The notes under the pieces: generated by a model
What the model saw: only the letters and a program-made list of their open reading frames with translations
Told to the model about the DNA's origin: nothing
Databases searched by the model: none
Translations under genes and position numbers: made by a program
Shown here: in pieces, positions 9,701 to 15,156 of the stretch
How the letters are laid out: every line of letters starts with the position of its first letter
How positions within the stretch are numbered: position 1 is the first letter of the stretch
Assembly: GCA_945866285.1 (NCBI GenBank)
Contig: CAMBHC010000022.1
Span: 1-15,315 of the forward strand
Direction of reading: 5' to 3'
Length of the DNA stretch: 15,315 nucleotides
Source: Candidatus Sulfopaludibacter sp. SbA3
GTDB lineage: Bacteria > Acidobacteriota > Vicinamibacteria > Vicinamibacterales > UBA2999

Positions 9701-10415
9701 CGGCTTCGAGATGTACATGAAGCTGCTCGAGGAAACGATCCGCGAGCTGAAGGGCGAGGACCTGGAAGACGATGTGCGCGCGACGGTCAACCTGAAGGTG
9801 GATTTCCGCCTCGATGACCAGTACGTGCCCGACATCAACCAGCGCCTGATGATCTATCGGCGCATGGCGGGATCGCGCAGCGAGGAAGAGATTGCCAAGA
9901 ACGTGGACGAGGTGCGCGACCGCTACGGTCCGCCGCCAACCGCCGTGCTCAACCTGGCTGACTTCGCGCGCATCCGCGTGCTGGCCGACAACCTCGGTAT
10001 CGAGACAGTGGACCGTGACGGCCCGCTCGTGGTGTTCAAGTTCCGCGAAAAGGCCAAGGTGGACCCGATGCGCCTGATCGGAATGGTGCAGGAGCGCGCA
10101 GACCTGACCCTGCTGCCACCCTCCACCGTGAAGCTCGACCTTCGCCCGGCTCCCCCTAAACCAGCAGGTGGGGACAAACCTTCAGGTTTGTCCGGGCCCA
10201 AGTCGCCCCTTCAGAAGCTGGCGGAAGCCCGTGGGCCCAGGCCGATCCCCAAGCCCAAGCGTCCGCCAGCCTGGTGGGCGGCGCGGGCAACGACGGGCGA
10301 GGTAACGCCCGGGTTTACCAAGGCCGAAATCCTGAAGGCGGCCCCTGAAGACCCCAGGGCACCAGATGGAGTCTTAGCTAGAGTGACCGAGTTCCTCGAG
10401 GACCTGGGTAGCTAG
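6786..10415 (+). CDS. mfd: Transcription-repair coupling factor
   Basis: This SF2 DNA translocase removes stalled RNA polymerase at lesions and recruits UvrA. At 1209 residues it is somewhat longer than E. coli Mfd (1148). The N-terminal part is UvrB-like (GEFARRGGILDVFP, IRIEFIGDTVESIRRFD). Next comes the CarD-like polymerase-interacting domain (from about 480, DLIVHVDHGIGQFVGL). The helicase motor has GDVGYGKTEVAM (630-641), DEEQ (731-734), MTATPIPRTL (756-765) and GRVGRSDR (903-910), and a C-terminal TRCF domain follows. Residues 333-349, 436-445 and 1128-1137 are encoded by repeat-like DNA kept in frame. The second insert lies in a loop between GFRLKP and LQVYVETDIF. ATG 6786 is used; the nearest upstream ATG and GTG (6758, 6782) run into early stops. 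Confidence 0.95.
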   Translation: MSSAPSLALRSLLISVLGRSGLASPTRRVSGVTPPVRAMAVAAAARGLPDGVVLHVVPKDADIESAVSDIRFFLGALEGSADTVVEQQVLPFPSPQVDPYRGFQPHLKVASARARGLHALATSTLRSPGVSGGRLTRVIVASAAALLTRLPDPAALLLASYEITPGIDIDPHALANTLVAGGYEPADPVDAHGEFARRGGILDVFPAGEELPIRIEFIGDTVESIRRFDPGTQRSVETLDRFGLVPVREGSGPGTVTSDLFQYLSTHKSQVWLSEPSDVQQQIEAAWAQLQTSYADASERQKGAPKAPPAELMLSWAEVDAALQGATVVEELGIGDQESGTGDRGAGTELSVQPVASFHGRIADWVADVKAALERGDRVVFVAGTHGRAERTVELLRDYDVRAVMATDAGDVVSGAVLVAEGWLSKGFRLKPADRPGGSEDPPLQVYVETDIFEEERRKTGGGRKRSLAATFLSDLRDLKVKDLIVHVDHGIGQFVGLKQISIAGGDIVQEFLELQYHGDAKLFVPVERLDLIQKYTGPASQPLDRLGGQTWEKAKSKVKKAMRDMAEELLKLYAARKAVPGHAFSTDTHWQEEFEGAFEFDLTVDQATAVADIKRDMESSTPMDRLLCGDVGYGKTEVAMRAAFKAVMDGKQVAFLAPTTVLASQHLKTLKERFAAFPAKIDMVSRFRTKLEIKETLESLAAGRLDVIVGTHRLLSKDVQFKDLGLLVVDEEQRFGVAHKERIKQVRKRVDVLTMTATPIPRTLNMSLVGIRDMSVIETPPKDRLSIQTNVVKFDSAVITRAIRAELARGGQVFFVHNRVESIYSMGNLIQRLVPEARVVVGHGQMAEDTLEKAMLDFMTHKCDVLLSTTIVENGLDIPNANTIVINRADRYGLSQLYQLRGRVGRSDRAAYAYLLIPPEEALSPVARKRLSAMKEFSDLGSGFRVAALDLEIRGAGNLLGGEQSGTIDTVGFEMYMKLLEETIRELKGEDLEDDVRATVNLKVDFRLDDQYVPDINQRLMIYRRMAGSRSEEEIAKNVDEVRDRYGPPPTAVLNLADFARIRVLADNLGIETVDRDGPLVVFKFREKAKVDPMRLIGMVQERADLTLLPPSTVKLDLRPAPPKPAGGDKPSGLSGPKSPLQKLAEARGPRPIPKPKRPPAWWAARATTGEVTPGFTKAEILKAAPEDPRAPDGVLARVTEFLEDLGS
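7782..7830. repeat. G-rich degenerate tandem repeat inside mfd, with G-quadruplex motif
   Basis: Units of the form GGGATC and GGGACC alternate in this stretch, which is translated as GIGDQESGTGDRGAGTE (residues 333-349). Within it, four G-runs of three or more (7803-7805, 7809-7812, 7816-7821, 7823-7826) are separated by 3, 3 and 1 bases, which satisfies the usual G-quadruplex pattern on the coding strand. The Gly-rich peptide would be a flexible linker between the UvrB-like part and the next domain. It looks like a repeat expansion or insertion rather than conserved Mfd sequence. Confidence 0.7.
8091..8118. repeat. Palindromic repeat inside mfd (copy 2, inverted relative to 6232-6254)
   Basis: AGGCGGGTCT (8093-8102) and AGACCCGCCT (8105-8114) form a perfect 10-bp stem with a 2-base loop. 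Bases 8096-8118 are the exact reverse complement of 6232-6254 at the end of wzt. The element is read in frame as PGGSEDPPLQ (Mfd residues 436-445), just before the strand VYVETDIF. It adds no stop and no frameshift. Confidence 0.88.
10168..10194. repeat. Palindromic repeat inside the 3' part of mfd (same family as 13078-13104)
   Basis: GGACAAACCT (10172-10181) and AGGTTTGTCC (10184-10193) form a perfect 10-bp stem with the loop TC. The 27 bases match 13078-13104 at 26 positions, the only difference being the second loop base (C here, T there). It is translated as GGDKPSGLSG (residues 1128-1137), in the Pro/Lys-rich region after the core TRCF domain, where an insertion should be tolerated. Confidence 0.88.
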
Positions 10416-10467
10416 GGTCTGACCCCGAGCAGGGGTTGCCGAGGCGGTCTGACCCTACCGCAGGGTC
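10415..10467. repeat. Two tandem hairpin units between mfd and surA
   Basis: GGTCTGACCC occurs at 10416-10425 and again at 10446-10455, exactly 30 bases apart. Each copy is followed by a hairpin: GACCCC/GGGGTT (10421-10426 with 10432-10437, one G-T pair) and GACCCT/AGGGTC (10451-10456 with 10462-10467), both with 5-base loops. The first unit starts at the last base of the mfd TAG. There is no T-run after either stem, so an intrinsic terminator is possible but not well supported. Confidence 0.7.
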
Positions 10468-10478
10468 TATAATTGGAG
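10468..10478 (+). promoter_or_regulatory. TATAAT box and Shine-Dalgarno just before surA
   Basis: TATAAT at 10468-10473 is a perfect -10 match, and GGAG at 10475-10478 lies five bases before ATG 10484. If the box works as a promoter, transcription would start only a few bases before the ATG and the GGAG would be largely lost. The two readings therefore compete: promoter with a very short leader, or plain ribosome-binding site in a longer transcript. No good -35 sits at normal spacing. Confidence 0.4.
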
Positions 10479-10483
10479 ATTCA

Positions 10484-11554
10484 ATGAAGCTACGAATTAC
10501 CGGTCTGGCCGTTGTTGGTTTGGTCGTCGCGGCTCTGGCCTCGCCGGCCGCCGCCCAGACTGGCACGACGGGCACTATTCTCGAACAGGTGCTGGTTAAG
10601 GTGAACGGCGAGATCATCACCAAGACCGAGCTCGAGCAGCGGCAGGTCGCGGCCCTGCGGCAGAAGAATCCCAACTTGCGCCCCGACAGCGATGCGGACC
10701 TGCAGAAGGCGCTGAACGAAGTCACGCCGCAGGTGATTGTCGATGCCGTTGACGAATTGCTGATCGTGCAGCGCGGCAAGGAGCTCGGCTTCACGATGTC
10801 GACCGACCAGTTCAACAGCATCATCGAGAACATCAAGAAAGAAAACAAGATCGAATCGGACGAAGCGCTGCAGGCGGCGCTCAAGCAGGAAGGCATGACC
10901 ATGGCCGACCTGCGCAAGCAACTGGAGCGCACCTCGTTGGTGCAGCGCGTCCAGCAACAGGAAGTCATGGGCAAGCTGCAGGTGACCGATACCGAGCTGA
11001 AGGCTTACTACGATGCTCACCAGGACGAGTTCGGCACCGTGCCGCAAATCACGCTGCGCGAAATCACGGTCGCGGTGACGGCTGATCCCCAGGGCCTCAA
11101 CGTCGGCAAAGACGATGATGCCAAGGCCAAGGCGGAAGAGGTGCGCGGCAAGATCGTCGCGGGCGAACCGTTCCCGCGCCTGGCCGCGGACTACTCCGAC
11201 TCAGGCTCGAAAGCGAACGGCGGCCTCGTCGGCCCGTTAAGCAAGAGCGACTTGTCTGAAGATCTGCAGAAGGCGCTAGCCGGTCTCAAGGAGGGCGGCG
11301 TGACGCCCGTGCTGCGTAGCGCGCGCGGCTACCAGGTGGTTAAGATCGAGAAGCTGCAGGATTCCACCACCAAGCCCTTCGACGATGCCAAGAACGAGAT
11401 CGCCGACAAGATTGCGAGTGGGAAGCGCAAGGTTGAATTCGACAAGTTCCTCGACAAGCTGCGCACCGACGCGATCATTGACTGGAAGAACGACGACCTG
11501 AAGACGGCCTACGCCCTCGGCGTGAAGACCTTCCGCGGCACCGTTACCCAGTAA
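10484..11554 (+). CDS. surA: SurA-type periplasmic chaperone / peptidyl-prolyl isomerase with one parvulin domain
   Basis: This is likely a periplasmic folding factor for outer-membrane proteins. Starting at ATG 10484 gives 356 residues and a clear signal peptide, MKLRITGLAVVGLVVAALAS with the cleavage motif PAAA just before QTG. A SurA-like N-terminal domain follows (ILEQVLVKVNGEIITKTELE, then helical to about residue 180). One parvulin domain spans about 188-290 (QITLREITV, FPRLAADYSDSGSKANGGLVG, ARGYQVVKIEKL), and a C-terminal helical segment closes the protein. E. coli SurA has two parvulin domains, so this shorter form could also be called PpiC- or PrsA-like. The frame runs upstream to 10436, but that would destroy the signal peptide. 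The next gene starts six bases after the stop. Confidence 0.85.
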   Translation: MKLRITGLAVVGLVVAALASPAAAQTGTTGTILEQVLVKVNGEIITKTELEQRQVAALRQKNPNLRPDSDADLQKALNEVTPQVIVDAVDELLIVQRGKELGFTMSTDQFNSIIENIKKENKIESDEALQAALKQEGMTMADLRKQLERTSLVQRVQQQEVMGKLQVTDTELKAYYDAHQDEFGTVPQITLREITVAVTADPQGLNVGKDDDAKAKAEEVRGKIVAGEPFPRLAADYSDSGSKANGGLVGPLSKSDLSEDLQKALAGLKEGGVTPVLRSARGYQVVKIEKLQDSTTKPFDDAKNEIADKIASGKRKVEFDKFLDKLRTDAIIDWKNDDLKTAYALGVKTFRGTVTQ

Positions 11555-11560
11555 CGCGGG

Positions 11561-12052
11561 ATGGACTCGGCCTGGTTCGCCCTCTGGACACGATCGCGGC
11601 ACGAGAAGCGGGTCCGCGACCAGCTGGAGAAAAAGTCGGTCGAGGTCTTTCTTCCCACCATTGGCAAGTGGAGCCACTGGAAGGATCGCAAGAAGAAGAT
11701 CGACTGGCCGCTGTTCCCCGGCTACGTCTTCGCGCGCTTCGTCGCCGACGAGCGCATCGGCATCATCAAGGTTGACGGCGTTGTCCAGATCATCAGCAAC
11801 AACGGCACGCTGTCGTCGATTCCCGATGAGGAGATCGAAAGCATCCGGACGCTGGTGGAAAGTGAGCTGGCCTTCGACCCGGTCCCGCTGATCAAGGAAG
11901 GCGCCATGGTCAAGGTAACGCATGGCCCGCTCAGGGGCGTCGTCGGCCGCCTGGTTCGCAAGGGGGCGCATGCCCGGCTCGTCCTCTCTGTTGATTTGAT
12001 CGGCCAGGCAGTCGCCGTAGAGGTCGATGCCTCCGACGTGAAACCGTACTGA
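11561..12052 (+). CDS. NusG-family transcription antiterminator paralogue (UpxY/RfaH/LoaP-like)
   Basis: This 163-residue protein likely binds RNA polymerase and promotes elongation through specific operons. The N-terminal NGN domain (residues about 1-100) shows AWFALWTRSRHEKRVRDQL, VEVFLPTI and the family hallmark WPLFPGYVFARF. A KOW domain (about 113-163) begins EGAMVKVTHGPLRGVVGRLV and ends DASDVKPY. Its short length and VEVFLPT/LFPGYVF pattern fit the specialised NusG paralogues found in polysaccharide loci (UpxY in Bacteroides, RfaH in enterobacteria) rather than housekeeping NusG, which usually sits beside secE and ribosomal protein genes. Here it lies between surA (6-base gap) and dusB (2-base gap), a few kilobases upstream of sugar genes. 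Its target is not visible. Confidence 0.85.
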   Translation: MDSAWFALWTRSRHEKRVRDQLEKKSVEVFLPTIGKWSHWKDRKKKIDWPLFPGYVFARFVADERIGIIKVDGVVQIISNNGTLSSIPDEEIESIRTLVESELAFDPVPLIKEGAMVKVTHGPLRGVVGRLVRKGAHARLVLSVDLIGQAVAVEVDASDVKPY

Positions 12053-12054
12053 CA

Positions 12055-13095
12055 ATGAAGATCGGCAATATCGAACTCGACTCGCCGTTTGTCGTCTCGC
12101 CCATGGCGGGCATGACCGACACGGCATTTCGCCGCCTGGTGAAACGCCAGGGCGGCTGCGGGCTCGTGGTGTCCGAGATGGTCAGCAGCGAGGGGCTCGT
12201 CCGCGGCATCGATCGCACCCTCGAGTACGCCGAGTACACCGAAGAAGAGCGTCCTGTCTCCATCCAGATCTTCGGCGGTGAGCCGGCGAAAATGGCCGAG
12301 GCGGCGCGCGTCGTTGAAGCGATGGGCGCCAACATCGTTGACGTGAACATGGGCTGCCCGGTCCCCAAGATCGCCAAGCACCACGCCGGCTGCAGCCTGA
12401 TGCGCGAGCCGCACCACGCCGCAGAGATTATTGCCGCCATGACGAAAGCCGTGAAGATTCCGGTCACCGTCAAGATGCGCAAGGGTTGGGACGATGGCGA
12501 GGTGAATGCGCCGGAGTTGGCGAAGCGGGTCGAGGGGGCTGGAGCCTCGGCGATTGCGGTGCATGGCCGGACGGCCCAGCAGAGCTACAGCGGCTTCGCC
12601 GATTGGGACGTTGTTGCCGGGATCGCGCGCTCGGTGAGCATCCCGGTATTCGGCTCCGGCGATTGCATCGAACCCGAAGACATCGTGACGCGCATGCAGA
12701 GCGGCGTCAGCGGGGTGTTCGTGGGCCGCGGCGTGTTGCGCAACCCCTGGATTCTCGCGCAGGCGCGTGACCTGATGGCCGGCCGACCGGCCCGCCAAAT
12801 CACCGATGAAGATCGCGGCCGGTTCCTGCTGGACTACATGGCGTTGCTGCAGGCGGAACAGAAGGGCGAGCAGGACGGCTTCCGTCACCTGGTCGCGCAA
12901 TCGACGCCGCCGCGGGCCGAGGCCAGCAAGGAGCGCTGGGTGGTCAACAAGCTGCGCGCGCTGTGCACGTGGTACACCAAGGGCTTCGATGGCGGCGCGC
13001 AGTTCCGCATTGGCGTGAACTCCGCGAAGTCGGTCGCTGAAGTGGAAGAATTGATCGCCGGCTTCTTCTTCAAGTCTGTGGGGACAAACCTTTAG
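12055..13095 (+). CDS. dusB: tRNA-dihydrouridine synthase, DusB type
   Basis: This FMN-dependent enzyme reduces uridine to dihydrouridine in the tRNA D-loop. The TIM-barrel marks are all present: SPFVVSPMAGMTDTAFRRL at the N-terminus, VDVNMGCPVPKI with the catalytic cysteine at residue 101, KIPVTVKMRKGWDD, AVHGRTAQQSYSG, and the flavin phosphate-binding GVFVGRGVLRNPW. The C-terminal helical tRNA-binding region ends EVEELIAGFFFKS. The 346-residue length is normal. ATG 12055 is two bases after the preceding stop, so coupling is likely. The last five codons (VGTNL) and the TAG come from a palindromic repeat, so the original end of the protein has probably been replaced. Confidence 0.94.
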   Translation: MKIGNIELDSPFVVSPMAGMTDTAFRRLVKRQGGCGLVVSEMVSSEGLVRGIDRTLEYAEYTEEERPVSIQIFGGEPAKMAEAARVVEAMGANIVDVNMGCPVPKIAKHHAGCSLMREPHHAAEIIAAMTKAVKIPVTVKMRKGWDDGEVNAPELAKRVEGAGASAIAVHGRTAQQSYSGFADWDVVAGIARSVSIPVFGSGDCIEPEDIVTRMQSGVSGVFVGRGVLRNPWILAQARDLMAGRPARQITDEDRGRFLLDYMALLQAEQKGEQDGFRHLVAQSTPPRAEASKERWVVNKLRALCTWYTKGFDGGAQFRIGVNSAKSVAEVEELIAGFFFKSVGTNL

Positions 13096-13104
13096 GTTTG
13101 TCCG
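13078..13104. repeat. Palindromic repeat supplying the dusB stop (same family as 10168-10194)
   Basis: GGACAAACCT (13082-13091) and AGGTTTGTCC (13094-13103) form a perfect 10-bp stem with the loop TT. It matches the mfd copy at 26 of 27 positions in the same orientation. The dusB TAG (13093-13095) spans the loop and the right arm. The T that differs from the mfd copy is the T of TAG. Confidence 0.9.
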
Positions 13105-13110
13105 TAGAAT
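13081..13110 (+). promoter_or_regulatory. Possible neuB promoter, partly made by the repeat
   Basis: TAGAAT at 13105-13110 matches the -10 consensus at five of six positions. GGGACA at 13081-13086, inside the repeat, resembles the end of TTGACA and lies 18 bases upstream. The neuB GTG is at 13120, about 10 bases after the -10, and no Shine-Dalgarno is seen, so a leaderless mRNA is possible. Confidence 0.35.
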
Positions 13111-13119
13111 CAAACCATC

Positions 13120-14157
13120 GTGACTCCAGAAATCACCATCGCCGGCCGCAAAGTTGGCCCGGCCCACATCCCGCTCGTGGTCGCCGAAATCGGCATCAAC
13201 CACGAGGGCAGCCTCACGGTCGCCCGCGAGATGGTGGATGCGGCGGCACGCGCCGGCGTGGAAGTCGTCAAGCACCAGACCCACGTGGTCGAAGACGAGA
13301 TGAGTGGCGCGGCCAAGACGGTCGTGCCGGGCAACGCCGCCGTGTCGATCTACGAGATCATGCGGCGCTGCGCGCTCTCCGAAGACGACGAGCGGGCGCT
13401 GAAGGCCTATGTCGAGTCGAAGGGCATGATCTTCATGAGCACGCCCTTCTCGCGCGCGGCAGCGGATCGGCTCGAGCGCATGAACGTGGCCGCGTACAAG
13501 ATCGGCTCTGGCGAGTGCAACAACTACCCGCTGCTCAAGCACATCGCCTCGTTCGGCAAGCCCACCATTCTCAGCACGGGCATGAACACCATTGAGAGCG
13601 TGGCCAAGGCGATGGCCATCTTCGAACAGGCCGGTACGCCGTGCGCGCTGCTGCACACCACCAACCTGTATCCGACACCGCCGCACCTGGTTCGCCTTGG
13701 CGCGATGGTGGAGTTGGGCATGGCGTTTCCGAAGGCGGTGATTGGCCTGTCGGATCACACGACCGACAACGTCGCGTGCATCGGCGCCATGGCGCTCGGA
13801 GCGTCCATCGTCGAGCGCCACTTTACCGATCACATGCAACGCGTCGGACCAGACATCGTCTGCTCGATGGATGAGCAGCGGTGTCGCGAGTTGATCCAGG
13901 CGGCGCGGACGCTGCACGTGGAGCTGGGCGGCACCAAGGGCCCGGTGAAGGAAGAGCAGGTCACCATGGACTTCGCTTTCGCGACCGTGGTCACCATTCA
14001 GCCGATCAAGGTGGGCGAGGCCTTCACGAAAGAGAATTTGTGGGTGAAGCGCCCGGGCACGGGCGCCATTCCGGCGGAGCGTTACGAGGATCTGCTAGGC
14101 AGGCCCGCCAAACGAGACATGGCAGCCGACACGCACCTGACCGCAGACGACGTCTAA
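13120..14157 (+). CDS. neuB: N-acetylneuraminate (sialic acid) synthase, NeuB1 type
   Basis: This enzyme condenses phosphoenolpyruvate with an N-acetylated hexosamine (ManNAc for Neu5Ac) to make a nine-carbon nonulosonic acid in the cytoplasm. The TIM-barrel catalytic domain shows VVAEIGINHEG with the conserved glutamate E23, EVVKHQTHVVEDEMS, FMSTPFSR, YKIGSGECNNYPL, STGMN, and the metal-site histidines in GLSDHTTD and VERHFTDHM. A SAF/antifreeze-like domain (about 285-345) holds KRPGTGAI. The KHQTH-VEDEMS and GPDIVCSMD stretches closely match my memory of Campylobacter jejuni NeuB1, so Neu5Ac synthase is preferred over the pseudaminate or legionaminate enzymes. GTG 13120 is the start giving the family N-terminus. 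No neuA or neuC is in the window. Confidence 0.9.
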   Translation: MTPEITIAGRKVGPAHIPLVVAEIGINHEGSLTVAREMVDAAARAGVEVVKHQTHVVEDEMSGAAKTVVPGNAAVSIYEIMRRCALSEDDERALKAYVESKGMIFMSTPFSRAAADRLERMNVAAYKIGSGECNNYPLLKHIASFGKPTILSTGMNTIESVAKAMAIFEQAGTPCALLHTTNLYPTPPHLVRLGAMVELGMAFPKAVIGLSDHTTDNVACIGAMALGASIVERHFTDHMQRVGPDIVCSMDEQRCRELIQAARTLHVELGGTKGPVKEEQVTMDFAFATVVTIQPIKVGEAFTKENLWVKRPGTGAIPAERYEDLLGRPAKRDMAADTHLTADDV

Positions 14158-14181
14158 TTAGAGACAATACTTCGCGTCTAG

Positions 14182-14187
14182 TAAGAT
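14182..14187 (+). promoter_or_regulatory. Possible -10 element before fcl
   Basis: TAAGAT at 14182-14187 lies seven bases before ATG 14194 in the 36-base gap after neuB. GAGACA at 14161-14166 is a partial -35 match, but the spacing is only 15. There is no clear Shine-Dalgarno, so this would imply a leaderless transcript. Confidence 0.25.
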
Positions 14188-14193
14188 TCCTCG

Positions 14194-15156
14194 ATGGCAG
14201 AGATGATGCCGAACGCACGGATTTTCGTCGCAGGCCACCGGGGCCTGGTGGGGTCGGCTGTCGTCCGGTGTCTCGAACATCTCGGCTACGCCAGCATCCT
14301 GACTGCCACTCGCGATCAGCTCGACCTGCGCGATCAGGCCGCCGTGAATTATTGGTTCCGGGCCAATCGTCCTGAGTTCGTGTTTCTGGTCGCCGGAACC
14401 GTGGGCGGCATTCTGGCCAACTCCACGCGACCTGCAGAGTTCATCTACGACAACATGATGATTCACGCCACGGTGGTGCACTCGGCCCACCTGTTCGGCG
14501 TGACGAAACTGCTCTACCTCGGCAGTTCCTGCATCTACCCGCGTCACAGCCCGCAGCCGATGCCGGAAGAGGCGCTGCTGACGGGGCAGCTCGAGCCGAC
14601 CAATGAGTCGTACGCGATCGCGAAGATCGCCGGCATCAAGCTATGCCAAGCCTATCGCACGCAGTATGGCAGTGATTTCATCTCGGCGATGCCGACCAAC
14701 CTGTACGGTCCGAAGGACAACTTCGACCTGTCGAGCTCACACGTATTGCCGGCGATGATTCGCAAGTTCCACGATGCCAAGGTCGAAGGCCGACGCGAGG
14801 TGACGATTTGGGGCACGGGCACGCCGCGCCGCGAGTTCCTGCACGTGGATGACTTGGCCGACGCCTGCGTGTTCCTGATGCAGCGCTACAGCGGCGCCAT
14901 GCACTTGAACGTCGGCACCGGCCAGGAAGTCTCGATCGCCGATCTCGCCGGCATGGTCCGCCGCATCGTCCACCCCGATGCAACCATCGTTTACGACACG
15001 AGCAAGCCGGATGGAACCCCGCGCAAGCTGTTGGACGTCTCCAGACTGCATGCCCTGGGCTGGCAGCATCGGACATCACTTGGCGAAGGCATTGAGAGCA
15101 CGTATGAGTGGTTCCTCGCGAACCATGCCGACGCGCGAGGAGTAGTGAACAGCTAA
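14194..15156 (+). CDS. fcl: GDP-L-fucose synthase (GDP-4-keto-6-deoxymannose epimerase/reductase)
   Basis: This NADPH-dependent SDR enzyme turns GDP-4-keto-6-deoxy-D-mannose into GDP-L-fucose for surface glycans. The 320-residue length is normal. The Rossmann loop is GHRGLVGSA (residues 14-22). Catalytic residues map well to E. coli Fcl: S111 and C113 in GSSCIYP, Y140 and K144 in YAIAK, and H183 in SSHVLPAM. Also visible are MPTNLYGPKDNFD, GTPRREFLHVDDLADA and SKPDGTPRKLLDVSRL. One departure is AGTVGGI (residues 67-73), where the family usually has AAKVGGI. The partner Gmd is not in the window. ATG 14194 is chosen; ATG 14203 is an alternative. Its TAA overlaps the ATG of the next frame by one base. 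Confidence 0.93.
   Translation: MAEMMPNARIFVAGHRGLVGSAVVRCLEHLGYASILTATRDQLDLRDQAAVNYWFRANRPEFVFLVAGTVGGILANSTRPAEFIYDNMMIHATVVHSAHLFGVTKLLYLGSSCIYPRHSPQPMPEEALLTGQLEPTNESYAIAKIAGIKLCQAYRTQYGSDFISAMPTNLYGPKDNFDLSSSHVLPAMIRKFHDAKVEGRREVTIWGTGTPRREFLHVDDLADACVFLMQRYSGAMHLNVGTGQEVSIADLAGMVRRIVHPDATIVYDTSKPDGTPRKLLDVSRLHALGWQHRTSLGEGIESTYEWFLANHADARGVVNS

Noticed and set aside
10436..10483. GTG-type start at 10436 for the SurA-like protein
   Set aside because: It would add 16 residues from the hairpin repeat ahead of an otherwise perfect signal peptide. ATG 10484 also has GGAG at the right spacing.
11722..13917. 731-residue open frame on the minus strand
   Set aside because: It lies opposite nusG-like, dusB and neuB, crosses three well-supported genes and has a low-complexity His/Arg/Asp-rich translation, as expected of GC-rich antisense frames.
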